A DNA stretch of 64,000 nucleotides from Magnetospirillum sp. XM-1 (GCF_001511835.1 NZ_LN997848.1:1054001-1118000); one strand, 5' to 3'. Shown: positions 29,778 through 38,914, counted from the stretch's first letter. A program made the numbers and translations. Notes: generated by a model not told the origin, from the sequence alone.

Positions 29778-30745
29778 GCTTCGTTCCCTTCCCCTGGCTC
29801 GTAGAGCTGGCGGACGATGAACAGCGGGCGGCCCTTCACCTCGTCGAACACCCGGCCGAGATAGTCGCCGATGATGCCCAGCGTCAGCAGCTGGATGCCG
29901 CCCAGGAACAACACCGACATCAGGATGGATTCGTAGCCGGGCACGTCGACGCCCCAGATCATGGTGCGGATCAGGCGGAAGACGATGTAGAGGAAGGCCA
30001 GCGACGACACCACCGCGCCCACGCCGCCCCAGACCCGGAGCGGGAAATTGGAGAACGAGGTCAGGCCGTCGAAGGCGAAGCGCAAAAGCTTCCATGGCGT
30101 GAACTTGGTGGTGCCCGCCGCCCGTTCGCCCTGGGTGTAGACGATCTCGGCCTGGCGGTAGCCCACCCAGGCGAAGATGCCCTTCATGAAGCGCGAGCGC
30201 TCGGGCATGCTGTTGATGGTGTCCACCACCTTGCGGTCCATCAGGCGGAAATCGCCCACCTCGCGCGGCAGGCGCACGTCGGACAGGTGGTCGAACACCC
30301 AGTAGAAGCCCTTGGCGAACGCCTTTTCCGAGACGCTTTGGCCGGTACGGGCGTCGCGCCGGGCGAACACCACCTCGAAGCCTTCGCGCCACTTGGCCAG
30401 CATGTCGGCGATGGCCTCGGGCGGGTGCTGCAGGTCGGCGTCCATGGGCACCACCGCCTGACCCCGGCTGTGGAACAGCCCGGCCGACAGCGCCTTCTCC
30501 TTGCCGAAATTGCGCGACAGGTCGATGATTCTCAGGCGGGACTCGCCCTTCTGCACCTCCAGCAGGCGGTCCAGGGTGTTGTCCCTGGAGCCGTCGTTGA
30601 TGCAGACCACCTCGAACGAAACGCCCAGCGCCGAAAGCGCCGGCAAAAGCCGGCCAAACAGCAGGGCGACGTTTTCCCCCTCGTTGTAGCAGGGAATGAC
30701 CACCGACAGGGTGGGGGGCGAAATCTGGTGCGAATTCGCGGTCAT
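29774..30745 (-). CDS. GtrB/DPM1-like polyprenyl-phosphate glycosyltransferase (GT2)
   Basis: The 323-residue protein has an N-terminal GT-A domain (LSVVIPCYNEGENV, CINDGSRDNT, VVPMDADLQHPPE with the DxD motif, GDFRLMDRKVV). Two C-terminal membrane helices follow (VGAVVSSLAFLYIVFRLI; LMSVLFLGGIQLLTLGIIG). This is the layout of GtrB and ArnC, which charge polyprenyl phosphate with glucose or a related sugar on the cytoplasmic face. A flippase and a GT-C acceptor enzyme would be expected elsewhere; the GT39 gene at 12794 is one candidate. Confidence 0.88.
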   Translation of the reverse strand: MTANSHQISPPTLSVVIPCYNEGENVALLFGRLLPALSALGVSFEVVCINDGSRDNTLDRLLEVQKGESRLRIIDLSRNFGKEKALSAGLFHSRGQAVVPMDADLQHPPEAIADMLAKWREGFEVVFARRDARTGQSVSEKAFAKGFYWVFDHLSDVRLPREVGDFRLMDRKVVDTINSMPERSRFMKGIFAWVGYRQAEIVYTQGERAAGTTKFTPWKLLRFAFDGLTSFSNFPLRVWGGVGAVVSSLAFLYIVFRLIRTMIWGVDVPGYESILMSVLFLGGIQLLTLGIIGDYLGRVFDEVKGRPLFIVRQLYEPGEGNEA

Positions 30746-30814
30746 GGGCGTTTGTCCGGCAGGGGTGTTTTCCTAAGCATGTCACCATGGGCCCGTGGGA
30801 GCAACGCAGGTTTG

Positions 30815-30844
30815 CAGGCAATATTATTGCAGCGCACTTGCCTG
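30815..30844. promoter_or_regulatory. Nested palindromes upstream of copC
   Basis: CAGGCAA (30815-30821) and TTGCCTG (30838-30844) form an inverted repeat with a 16-base spacer. Overlapping its left arm is a tighter palindrome, GCAAT-ATT-ATTGC (30818-30830). They lie 61-90 bases before the copC start, where a metal-responsive regulator could act. The sequence does not match the CueR consensus that I know, so the binding protein is open. Confidence 0.4.
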
Positions 30845-30904
30845 AAGCGCTTGTCCATGGCACCGTCCGACCGATACTTTCGACCGTTCCGGGACCTTCG
30901 TCCG

Positions 30905-31264
30905 ATGATTCGATCCGTGCTGTTCGCCCTGATGGTGGCCTTGGGGCTGCTGGGGGCCACCGACGCCCGCGCCCATGCCGTCCTGGTGGATTCCACGCCG
31001 CCCGCCGATGCCGAGGTGGTTGGCGCCAAGGTGGAGTTCCACCTGCGCTACAACAGCCGTATCGACGCCAAGCGGTCGCGCCTGTCGCTCAAGGGACCCG
31101 CCGGGGCGACGACCCTGCCCGCGCTGCAGGGCGCCAACGAGGCGGAGCTGGTCGCCCGCGCCGAGGGGCTGGCGCCCGGCCGCTATATCCTGTTCTGGGA
31201 CGTGCTGTCGGTGGACGGCCATGTCAGCCGTGGTCAGGTGCCCTTCCTGACCATCGCACCTTGA
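30905..31264 (+). CDS. copC: Periplasmic copper-binding protein CopC
   Basis: The 119-residue precursor has a signal peptide ending ATDARA, so the mature protein begins HAVLVDSTPP. An N-terminal His is the first Cu(II) ligand in CopC proteins (histidine brace). The other Cu(II) residues lie in the C-terminal VDGHVSRGQVPF segment (DxH). No Met-rich Cu(I) site is seen, so it is of the Cu(II)-only type. It would bind copper in the periplasm and pass it to CopD, encoded 13 bases downstream. ATG 30905 is chosen because it gives the signal peptide. Confidence 0.92.
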   Translation: MIRSVLFALMVALGLLGATDARAHAVLVDSTPPADAEVVGAKVEFHLRYNSRIDAKRSRLSLKGPAGATTLPALQGANEAELVARAEGLAPGRYILFWDVLSVDGHVSRGQVPFLTIAP

Positions 31265-31277
31265 GGGGCGGGCCGCC

Positions 31278-32867
31278 ATGCTGACCACCCTGCCTCCCGA
31301 CATCCTCGCTTTCTTCGCCGTCATCCTGCGCGGCCTGCAACTGACCGCCCAGTCGGTGATCCTGGGCGGCGTTTTGTTCCTGCTGGGCTTTTCCCGGCCG
31401 CTGGCGCCCAGGCTGGGCCGCGGCGTCGTCGCCATGGAGCGCACCGGCCTGGGCTGGATCGCCAAAGGCGGCTTCGCCCTGGTCGTGGTGGCGGGCCTGT
31501 CCATCTTCGCCAATCTCGCCCAGCTGGTGGCCGGCCTGGAAATTCACGCCCACGACGCCATCGGGGCCGATTTCGTCCAGTGGAACATCATCATGGCGGT
31601 GGCCGCCCTCGCCTTGGCGGTGACGGCGCGCATGGCGGCCAATCCCGCCCAGCTGTCGTCCCTGGCCCTGCTGTCCATGGTGGTCCTCGGCGCGTCGGTG
31701 ATGTCCAGCCATGCCTTCGCCCGGGTGGACGAGCGCGAGTACTACATCCTGGCCGACGCCCTGCATCAGGCCGGCGCCTCGCTGTGGATCGGGGGCATCC
31801 CCTTCATGCTGCTGGCCCTGTCCCATGTGAGCGCGTCCAAGGACCGCTTGATGGTGGGCATGCGCTTCTCGCACCTGTTCACCGGGGCGGTGGGGCTGCT
31901 GCTGGTGGGCGCCGCCATGCTGGCCTGGGGCTACATCGCCACGCCGGGCGCCCTGATCGGCACCGCCTACGGCATCATGACCGGGGCCAAGATCACCCTG
32001 CTGGCGGTTCTCTTGTTCCTGGCGGCCATGAACCGCCAGTCCACCCGCTCGGAAAGCCTGGACAAGGGGCAGTTCCGCCTGCGCCGCTTCGCCGAGGTGG
32101 AGATCGGCATCGGCATCACCGTGCTGATGATCGCTGCCTCCATGGCCTCGCAGCCGCCCGCCGCCGACCAGACCCAGCACCAGGCGACGATCATGGAGAT
32201 CGTCGAGCGCATGGCCCCCACCCGGCCGCCGCGCCTGGTCAGCCCGGATTCGGCGACGCTCACCCAGGTGGGCATGGAGCGCTCGGCCGCCACCGAGGTG
32301 GCCGACAAGATGTGGTCGGAGTTCAACCACAACTGGGCCGGCATCTTCGTGCTGGCCATGGGCCTGGGCGCCATGGCCCACCGCATGGGCGTCGGCCCGG
32401 CCCGGCATTGGCCGCTGATGTTCCTGGTGATCGGCGGTGCCATCATCTTGCGCTCGGACCCGGAAAGCTGGCCCATCGGTCCCAAGGGCTTCTTCGAGGC
32501 GCTGGCCGATCCCGAGGTGTTCCAGCACCGGGTGGTGGGGCTGCTGCTGTTCCCCTTCGGCCTGTTCGAATGGGGGGTGCGCACCGGACGCCTGAAATCC
32601 GAGCGCGCCGCCCTGATCTTCCCCGTCCTGTGCGCGGTGGGGGCCGGCCTGCTGCTTGTCCACAACCACACGCTCACCGACGTCAAGGAACGCTTCCTGA
32701 TCGAGTTCAGCCACATCCCCATGGGCCTGTTCGGCGTGATGTCGGGCTGGCTGCGCTGGCTGGAGATCCGGGGCGACGGCAGGGCCAGGCGGGTGGCCGG
32801 CCTGTTGTGGCCCATCTGCTTCTCCATGGTCGGGCTGCTGCTGATCTTCTATCGCGAGCTGCCGTAG
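31278..32867 (+). CDS. copD: CopD-family copper import membrane protein
   Basis: The 529-residue protein has about 12-14 hydrophobic segments. The first half contains the CopD domain with conserved His residues (SSHAFARVDEREYYILADALHQAGASLWIGG, read by its ends SSHAFARV and SLWIGG). In the second half WSEFNHNWAGIFVLA, FQHRVVGLL and VHNHTLTDVKERF hold further histidines. It probably moves copper into the cytoplasm with CopC. The extended C-terminal half is longer than minimal CopD proteins (about 300 residues) and resembles the fused forms of proteobacteria. Confidence 0.87.
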   Translation: MLTTLPPDILAFFAVILRGLQLTAQSVILGGVLFLLGFSRPLAPRLGRGVVAMERTGLGWIAKGGFALVVVAGLSIFANLAQLVAGLEIHAHDAIGADFVQWNIIMAVAALALAVTARMAANPAQLSSLALLSMVVLGASVMSSHAFARVDEREYYILADALHQAGASLWIGGIPFMLLALSHVSASKDRLMVGMRFSHLFTGAVGLLLVGAAMLAWGYIATPGALIGTAYGIMTGAKITLLAVLLFLAAMNRQSTRSESLDKGQFRLRRFAEVEIGIGITVLMIAASMASQPPAADQTQHQATIMEIVERMAPTRPPRLVSPDSATLTQVGMERSAATEVADKMWSEFNHNWAGIFVLAMGLGAMAHRMGVGPARHWPLMFLVIGGAIILRSDPESWPIGPKGFFEALADPEVFQHRVVGLLLFPFGLFEWGVRTGRLKSERAALIFPVLCAVGAGLLLVHNHTLTDVKERFLIEFSHIPMGLFGVMSGWLRWLEIRGDGRARRVAGLLWPICFSMVGLLLIFYRELP

Positions 32868-32892
32868 GCGTAATATCGCCGGGGCCTCGGCC

Positions 32893-32936
32893 AGGCCCAA
32901 GGGGCCGCGCCACGGTCGGCGCCCGGCGATTGAGGG
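32893..32936 (+). repeat. Dispersed palindromic repeat, family 1, copy E (shortened)
   Basis: The element starts AGGCCCAAGGGGCCGCGCC, holding the hairpin GGCCC-AAG-GGGCC, and ends GGCGCCCGGCGATTGAGGG (32918-32936), identical to 19 bases of copy B. The central 26 or so bases of copy B are missing. A further hairpin GCGCC-ACGGTC-GGCGC lies within. ATCGCCGGG (32875-32883) pairs with CCCGGCGAT (32922-32930), enclosing the whole element. Like copy A, it ends 16-20 bases before a start codon. Confidence 0.72.
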
Positions 32937-32952
32937 AAGGGAACAGGGTTTA

Positions 32953-34248
32953 ATGCGCAACCGCACGACCATCCTGCTCCTGATCCTGGCGACCGTGGCG
33001 CTGTCGGCCGCCGCCGCCGGGGTGGCGGGTTATTGGTACATCAAGCCCACACTGGTCACCCTGGCGGTGTCTCCCGAACCGTCGCCCGAATACCGCTTCG
33101 CCCGCAAGCTGGCCGAGGTGCTGACCCAGAACCGCGCCTCCATCCGCCTGGAGCTGAAGCCGACCGAAAGCGGGCAGCAGGGCATGGCCTGGCTGGCCCA
33201 GGGCGAGGCGGACCTGGCCCTGGTGCGCAGCGACGACCGCCGCATTCCGCCCATGGCCCGCTCCATCGCCGTCCTGGAAGAGCAGGTCCTGCTGTTCATC
33301 ACCCCGGCCAAGAGCAAGATCCGCTCGCTGGCCGATCTGGAAAAGCGGCGCACCGTGGTGATGGACCGCGACGGCCGCAACGAGGCACTGTTCCGCCGCC
33401 TGATGGAGCAGTACCGCCATGACGGCCGCGCCGCCGCGGTCGTCGCGGTGCCGCCGGGAACGCCGCTGGCTCCGCTGCTGGGCCCGGGCGGCGGGGCCGA
33501 CGCCGCCATCCTGCTTCTGCCGCTGTCGCGTCTCGCCGGCGCGGAGGGCTTCGCCACGCTCGAGCGCGGCCTCAAGGGATACGCCGTCCGCCCCGTCTCG
33601 GACGCCAGCGCGCTGGAGCGCAAGATTCCCGGCCTCTACGCCCAGACGATCGAGGCCGGATTGCTGTCGGGCTCGCCCCGCATTCCCGACGACGATCTGG
33701 ATACCGTGGCGGTGCAGCGGCTGCTGGTGGCCCGCGCCAAGCTGCCCGAACAGCACGTGGTGGAGCTGATGCGCGCCCTGTTCGAGAACGGGCGGCAATT
33801 GGCGGTGGAGCAGACCTTCGCCACCCGCATCGAGCCGCCGTCCACCGAGAAGGTGGCGCTGATCGCCATTCATCCCGGCGCCCAGCAATACGTCAGCGGC
33901 GAGGTCAAGACGCTGTTCGACCGCTATGCCGACATGGTCTTCATCGGCCTTTACGCCGCCGGCATCCTGGGTTCGGGCGCCGTGGCCCTTTACGGCATGG
34001 TGTTCCGTCGCCCGCCCGTCCACGCCGGCAGCCGCGCCCATGCCCTGGCGGCGCTGCGCGAGCGGGCGCGGGCCGCCTGCGACGGCCAGGAACTGGATGC
34101 CGTCGAGGCGGAGATCGAGATGGTGCTGGACGGCGTGCTGTCGGGACTGGCCGACGGAGCCATCTCGCCGCGCGGCCTGGAAGGCTTCCGCCTGGCCTAC
34201 GACGCGGCCCGCGACGCGGTGGCGGCCGCCCGTCGCGCGTTGAGCTAG
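32953..34248 (+). CDS. TAXI-family substrate-binding protein with membrane anchors
   Basis: The 431-residue product begins with a hydrophobic anchor (TTILLLILATVALSAAAAGVAGYW), then a TAXI-type solute-binding domain (about residues 35-325; GMAWLAQGEADLALVRSDD, AVLEEQVLLFIT). A second membrane helix (MVFIGLYAAGILGSGAVALYGMVF) follows, and then a cytoplasmic helical tail of about 85 residues. No TRAP membrane subunit gene is near. The membrane tether and the cytoplasmic tail suggest a sensor or adaptor and not a free binding protein. The tail shows ALRERARAACDGQELDAVE and similar helices. Confidence 0.8.
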   Translation: MRNRTTILLLILATVALSAAAAGVAGYWYIKPTLVTLAVSPEPSPEYRFARKLAEVLTQNRASIRLELKPTESGQQGMAWLAQGEADLALVRSDDRRIPPMARSIAVLEEQVLLFITPAKSKIRSLADLEKRRTVVMDRDGRNEALFRRLMEQYRHDGRAAAVVAVPPGTPLAPLLGPGGGADAAILLLPLSRLAGAEGFATLERGLKGYAVRPVSDASALERKIPGLYAQTIEAGLLSGSPRIPDDDLDTVAVQRLLVARAKLPEQHVVELMRALFENGRQLAVEQTFATRIEPPSTEKVALIAIHPGAQQYVSGEVKTLFDRYADMVFIGLYAAGILGSGAVALYGMVFRRPPVHAGSRAHALAALRERARAACDGQELDAVEAEIEMVLDGVLSGLADGAISPRGLEGFRLAYDAARDAVAAARRALS

Positions 34249-34766
34249 CCGACTACGTAGCTGAGGCGCACCACGCCGTTGATGTAGGTCTTGGCGCCCA
34301 GCAGGGTCATGCGGCCGCCGCGTTCGCTGGGCTCGAACAGCCGCCGGCCCCGGCCCAGCAGGACGGGCATGATGAACAGGTCGAAATGGTCGATGGCGCC
34401 CAGATCCATGAAGGCGCGCAAGGCCTTGGCCCCGCCCGCCACCCAGACGTCGCCGTCGGTCGAGGCTTTCAACTCGGCCACCAGTTGGGCGAGGTCGCCC
34501 AGCCAGGGTTCGACGTTGTCGGGCGCGGTCTCCATGGAGCGTGACGTCACCACGATGCAACGCTTGTCCGAGTGGGGCCAGTGCCCCATGGCGTGCAGGT
34601 GCTCGTAGGTGGTGCGGCCCATGACCACCGTGCCCATATGCTCCATGAACTCGTCGAAGCCGTAATCGATGGCATCGAACGGCTTCAACCAGGCGATGGA
34701 GCCGTCCGCATCGGCAATATAGCCGTCCAGGCTGGCGGCGATATAGGCGCGAAAGCCGGTGGCCAT
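34245..34766 (-). CDS. Dihydrofolate reductase-like / RibD C-terminal domain protein
   Basis: The 173-residue protein has the RibD_C/DHFR-like fold: YIAASLDGYIADADGSIAWL, TVVMGRTTYEHL, VWVAGGAKALRAFMDLGAIDHFDLFIMPVLLGRGRRLF (read by its ends). The same family contains yyaP/yddC-type reductases. NADPH-dependent reduction of a pterin or pyrimidine is expected but the substrate is unknown. Four bases overlap the convergent TAXI gene. Confidence 0.87.
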   Translation of the reverse strand: MATGFRAYIAASLDGYIADADGSIAWLKPFDAIDYGFDEFMEHMGTVVMGRTTYEHLHAMGHWPHSDKRCIVVTSRSMETAPDNVEPWLGDLAQLVAELKASTDGDVWVAGGAKALRAFMDLGAIDHFDLFIMPVLLGRGRRLFEPSERGGRMTLLGAKTYINGVVRLSYVVG

Positions 34767-34769
34767 CCC

Positions 34770-36548
34770 CTATTCGGCCGCCTTCCTGGGCAGGTAGTTG
34801 GCGATGTCCACCGCATCCACCTGCTCGGGGCGCAGATACTTCTCGGCGTAGTCCTTCCAGACGCCGGAGGTGAGGAACAGCTCCCACAGATCCTGGTCGA
34901 TATGCTGGTCCTTGACCATGAACGACATGATCTTCAGCGATTCCGACAGGGTCTTGGGCTTCTTGTAGGGGCGGTCGGCGGCGGTCAGCGCCTCGAAGAT
35001 GTCGGCCACCGCCATCATGCGGGCGGGCAGCGACATCTCGTCGCGCTTCAGGCCCTTGGGATAGCCGGTGCCGTCCATCTTCTCGTGGTGGCCGCCGGCC
35101 CATTCGGCGACGCGGGCCAGGTTCTTGGGGAAGGGCAGGGCCTTCAGCATGAAGATGGTCTGCACGATGTGGTCGTTGATCTTGAAGCGGTCCTCGGCGG
35201 TCAGCGTGCCGCGCCCGATGGCCAGGTTGTAGAGCTCGCCCAGATTGTAGCGGTTCTCCAGCGGCTTCATCTTGAAGCCCTCGGCATCGTAGCGGGCGGT
35301 GTCCACGTTGACCTCGTGGGGAATGACGTGCCAGTCCTTGTCGGCCAGCATCTTCTCAGGAACCGGCGGCTTGGGCTCGTCGCCGGTGCGCCGGCGCATC
35401 TCGTCCAAGGACAGGCCCAGGGTGTCGTCCAGCGTGCGGACCCAGCTGCGCTCGGCGATGGTCTTCAGCCGCTCGACCTTGTCGGGGGCCATGAACTCGC
35501 CGCCCACATTGCTTTCGGCCACGAAGGCGAAATCGTCGTCAAGCGCGGCCAGTTCCGCATCCATGCGGGCCTTCAGTGTCTCGGCCTTCTCCTCGCCGGC
35601 CACCAGGCCTTCCAGGTAGGTGATGACCGTGTCGCGCTTGGCCACCTCGAAGCGCATGCGCACCTCGTGGATGCGGTTGTAGATGGTCTCCAGCTTGGTG
35701 GCCTTGTCGACGATGTATTCGGGCGTGGTGACCTTGCCGCAATCGTGCAGGCCGCCGGCCACCTCCAACTCGTACCACTCGTCCTCGGTCAGGTTGAAAT
35801 CGGCGAAGGGGCCCTCGGTGGCCTCGCAGGCCTTCTCGGCCAGCATGAAGGTGATGGCCGGCACCCGGTGGCAGTGGCCGCCGGTATAGGGGCTCTTGGC
35901 GTCGATGGAGCCGGCGATCACCTGGATGAAGCTCTTGAACAGGTTCTTCTGGGCCTCGATCAGGCGCTGGTTGTCCAGCGCCACCGCCGCCTGGGAGGCC
36001 AGGGCCTCGATCAGGGGCGTGATGTCGGGTCCGAACTCGACGATGCGGTTGCGGCCGTCGCGGGCGTTGATCAGTTGCAGCACGCCGATCACCTCGCCCT
36101 CGTAGTTCTTCAAGGGAACGGTGAGGAAGGATTTGGAGCGGTAGCCGGTCTTGGTGTCGAAGGCCTTGGTGCCGGAAAAGTCGTACTTGTCCACGTCGTA
36201 GGCGTCGGCGATGTTGACCGTCTGCCCGGTCAGCGCACACGAGCTGGACACGTTCTTGTGGTTGGCCTTGCCTTCGTCGTCGTACAGCCTGAGCGGCGGG
36301 AAGGGGATGGGCTTTCCCGTGGTGCCGCCCATGGCGATGTTGAGCGTGTCGTTGAGCATGATCTCGAACCGAAGACCGTCCTTGGCCTCGGTCATCAGGT
36401 AGAGCGTGCCGCCGTCGGCGTTGCACATGCTCTTGGCGCCCTGAAGGATCTTCTCCATCAGCCGGTTGTGGTTGCGTTCGGCCGAGAGCGCGATGCCCAG
36501 CTCGATCAGCGTCCGGTAACGCTCTTCCTTCTTATGTACCGAAGCCAT
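34770..36548 (-). CDS. GAF - HD-GYP cyclic-di-GMP phosphodiesterase
   Basis: The 592-residue protein has an N-terminal GAF domain (about residues 15-190; MCNADGGTLYLMTEAKDGL, FEIMLNDTLN) followed by an HD-GYP domain. The latter shows SPYTGGHCHRV, GGLHDCGKVTTPEYIVDKATKL (HD), and HHEKMDGTGYPKGL (GYP), then VADIFEALTAADRPYK. It would degrade c-di-GMP in response to a small ligand bound by the GAF domain. The domain between the HD and GYP parts carries an insertion of more than 100 residues (roughly residues 290-460), which is unusual. Confidence 0.9.
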   Translation of the reverse strand: MASVHKKEERYRTLIELGIALSAERNHNRLMEKILQGAKSMCNADGGTLYLMTEAKDGLRFEIMLNDTLNIAMGGTTGKPIPFPPLRLYDDEGKANHKNVSSSCALTGQTVNIADAYDVDKYDFSGTKAFDTKTGYRSKSFLTVPLKNYEGEVIGVLQLINARDGRNRIVEFGPDITPLIEALASQAAVALDNQRLIEAQKNLFKSFIQVIAGSIDAKSPYTGGHCHRVPAITFMLAEKACEATEGPFADFNLTEDEWYELEVAGGLHDCGKVTTPEYIVDKATKLETIYNRIHEVRMRFEVAKRDTVITYLEGLVAGEEKAETLKARMDAELAALDDDFAFVAESNVGGEFMAPDKVERLKTIAERSWVRTLDDTLGLSLDEMRRRTGDEPKPPVPEKMLADKDWHVIPHEVNVDTARYDAEGFKMKPLENRYNLGELYNLAIGRGTLTAEDRFKINDHIVQTIFMLKALPFPKNLARVAEWAGGHHEKMDGTGYPKGLKRDEMSLPARMMAVADIFEALTAADRPYKKPKTLSESLKIMSFMVKDQHIDQDLWELFLTSGVWKDYAEKYLRPEQVDAVDIANYLPRKAAE

Positions 36549-36741
36549 AGGCGACCATCCCCCTTAGGGTAGACCAAATGATACCCCTACCCAGCCTACG
36601 CCGATTTGGGCTTAGCGTGAAGTCGGGTAAAAGCACTACATCCTGTTACATTTGTGTCTGTTTCTTATCTGGGTGATGTGCCCCTTGACGGCAAGACGGG
36701 ATCGTACTCCCCTGTGGGCCGGACGCAAAGGAGAGCCCCCC

Positions 36742-38256
36742 ATGCCCTACGAATCCCTGCGCGACTTCATCGCCCGCCTGGAAAAGGCCGGACGGCTGAG
36801 GCGGGTGAGCGCGCCGGTGTCGCCGCATCTGGAGATGACCGAGATCCAGACCCGCCTGCTGGCCGAGGGCGGCCCGGCGGTGCTGTTCGAGAACGTGGTG
36901 CGGGCCGACGGCTCGAAATATGCCATGCCGGTGCTGGTCAACCTGTTCGGTACGGTGGAGCGCGTCGCCTGGGGCATGGACCGCGAACCCGCCCAGTTGC
37001 GCGAGGTGGGCGAGACGCTGGCCTTCCTGAAACAGCCCGAGCCGCCCGGCGGCTGGCGCGAGGCGCTCGAGATGCTGCCGCTGGCCAAGACCGTGATGGC
37101 CATGCGGCCCAAGACGGTGGGCTCTGCTCCCTGCCAGCAGGTGGTGCTGAAGGGCGACGACGTGGACCTGTCGCAACTGCCCATCCAGGGCTGCTGGCCG
37201 GGCGAGCCGGCGCCGCTGATCACCTGGCCGCTGGTGGTGACCCAGGGGCCCAATCCGTCCGAGGACAAGCGCGACAATTTCAACTTAGGAATCTACCGCA
37301 TGCAGGTGACGGGCCGGAACACCACCCTGATGCGCTGGCTGAAGCATCGGGGCGGCGCCCAGCATTTCCAGCGTTGGGGCAAGGAAAAGCGGGAACCCAT
37401 GCCGGCGGCCGTGGTGATCGGCGCCGATCCCGGCACCATCATCGCCGCCGTGACCCCGGTGCCCGAGACCCTGTCGGAATACCAGTTCGCCGGCCTGTTG
37501 CGCGGCAAGAAGCTGGACCTGGTGGAGTGCAAGACGGTGCCGCTGAAGGTCCCGGCCGAGGCCGAGATCGTCCTGGAAGGCCATGTCATGCTCGACGAGA
37601 CCGGGCCGGAAGGCCCCTATGGCGACCACACCGGCTATTACAACTCGGTGGAGGACTTCCCGGTGTTCCGCGTCTCGGCCGTCACCATGCGCAAGGACCC
37701 CATCTACCTCTCCACCTTCACCGGCCGGCCGCCGGACGAGCCCAGCGTGCTGGGCGAAGCGCTGAACGAGGTATTCATCCCCCTCTTGGCGCAGCAATTC
37801 CCGGAAATCGTCGATTTCTGGCTGCCGCCCGAGGGCTGCTCCTATCGCATCGCCGTGGTCAGCATCAAGAAGGCCTATCCCGGCCACGCCAAGCGGGTGA
37901 TGTTCGGGGTGTGGAGCTTCTTGAAGCAGTTCATGTACACCAAGTTCGTCATCGTGGTGGACGACGACATCAATGCGCGCGACTGGAAGGACGTCATGTG
38001 GGCCGTCTCGACCCGCATGGACCCCGCCCGCGACATCACGGTGGTGGAGGGCACGCCCATCGACTATCTCGACTTCGCCAGCCCGGAATCGGGCTTAGGG
38101 GGAAAGCTGGGCCTGGACGCCACCAACAAATGGCCGCCGGAGACCCACCGGGAATGGGGCGAGAAGATCCGGATGAGCGACGAGGTGGTGGACCGGGTCA
38201 GCCAGCGCTGGGCGGAATACGGGTTGCCGGGCTCGGGTAGACCCATCTGGCGATAG
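36742..38256 (+). CDS. ubiD: UbiD-family prenylated-FMN decarboxylase
   Basis: The 504-residue enzyme matches UbiD (about 490-500 residues) of ubiquinone synthesis, which removes carboxylate from 4-hydroxy-3-polyprenylbenzoate using prenylated FMN. Recognisable segments are [20 protein letters not shown] (read by its ends), [13 protein letters not shown] and [26 protein letters not shown]-like bases precede ATG 36742 (AAGGAGAG, 7 bases before). An in-frame ATG at 36652 exists but gives a non-family N-terminus. The family includes other aromatic decarboxylases, but the match over the whole length favours ubiD. Confidence 0.9.
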   Translation: MPYESLRDFIARLEKAGRLRRVSAPVSPHLEMTEIQTRLLAEGGPAVLFENVVRADGSKYAMPVLVNLFGTVERVAWGMDREPAQLREVGETLAFLKQPEPPGGWREALEMLPLAKTVMAMRPKTVGSAPCQQVVLKGDDVDLSQLPIQGCWPGEPAPLITWPLVVTQGPNPSEDKRDNFNLGIYRMQVTGRNTTLMRWLKHRGGAQHFQRWGKEKREPMPAAVVIGADPGTIIAAVTPVPETLSEYQFAGLLRGKKLDLVECKTVPLKVPAEAEIVLEGHVMLDETGPEGPYGDHTGYYNSVEDFPVFRVSAVTMRKDPIYLSTFTGRPPDEPSVLGEALNEVFIPLLAQQFPEIVDFWLPPEGCSYRIAVVSIKKAYPGHAKRVMFGVWSFLKQFMYTKFVIVVDDDINARDWKDVMWAVSTRMDPARDITVVEGTPIDYLDFASPESGLGGKLGLDATNKWPPETHREWGEKIRMSDEVVDRVSQRWAEYGLPGSGRPIWR

Positions 38257-38389
38257 GTCGCTTGGTTTGGCGGTCCTATGATACAAGTCATGACATCTCG
38301 CCACATGATATAGTTGTATGTGACGTGACGGGATTTCCCTTCGGATGCATACTCCTCTCCGGGGTTTGGGTCTTGGGGGAGACTCTTCG

Positions 38390-38866
38390 ATGCGTATCAG
38401 ATCGCTTTTGACGGCGGCCGCGTTGGCCGTGTTCGGTTTGTCGTTGCCGGCTGGTCCGGCCCGGGCCGAATGCCGCGATGTCGACGTCCGGCCCGATATC
38501 TCCAGCCGGTGGAAGGATGGCCAGGGCAACCTGCGCTGGCCGACCCACGAATGGAGCACCGAGATCACTGTCACGGTGATTCTGACACCGGGCATGGTGA
38601 TCGACCGCTTCGGCTGCGATAAGGGCAAGCAGTTCAATCCCCAGGGCACCGCCTATGCGTCGCGGGCGCTGCCCTATGTCTGCTCGGCCGCGCCCTATTC
38701 CAGCTATCGGGTGGTCAAGCCCCTGGTGGCCTGGTCGGGCAGGGCGGCGCCCTGGTTCGACCAGAAGGGCGGCGCGCCGCAATTCCGCACCTCGGTCACC
38801 GCCGCCGAACTGGTGGCCGACGGGACGCTCGAGCGGGTCGAGGCGGGGCGACCGTCCTGCGGCTGA
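38390..38866 (+). CDS. Secreted TNT-domain protein, predicted NAD glycohydrolase toxin
   Basis: The 158-residue precursor has a clear Sec signal peptide (MRIRSLLTAAALAVFGLS to PARA). The rest is a TNT domain, named after tuberculosis necrotizing toxin: TPGMVIDRFGCDKGKQFNPQ, YASRALPYVC, YRVVKPLVAWSGRAAPWF, GGAPQFRTS and ELVADGTLER. Arg73 and Gln131 correspond to the catalytic Arg and Gln of TNT, as I align them. Four Cys (28, 76, 98, 157) could form disulfides after export. TNT enzymes hydrolyse NAD+. The gene has no visible immunity partner; an IS110-family element follows immediately. Confidence 0.82.
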   Translation: MRIRSLLTAAALAVFGLSLPAGPARAECRDVDVRPDISSRWKDGQGNLRWPTHEWSTEITVTVILTPGMVIDRFGCDKGKQFNPQGTAYASRALPYVCSAAPYSSYRVVKPLVAWSGRAAPWFDQKGGAPQFRTSVTAAELVADGTLERVEAGRPSCG

Positions 38867-38899
38867 GGTTTCAGAGCGTCGAGCGTCAAATCTGATGGG

Positions 38900-38914
38900 G
38901 TGGACGGCCCCTGC
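38900..38914 (+). repeat. IS subterminal left inverted repeat
   Basis: The 15 bases GTGGACGGCCCCTGC match the complement of the right repeat with one difference. Part of it (38901-38911) is repeated in inverted form at 38969-38979, just at the transposase start codon, so the left end can fold over the ribosome site. Confidence 0.85.
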
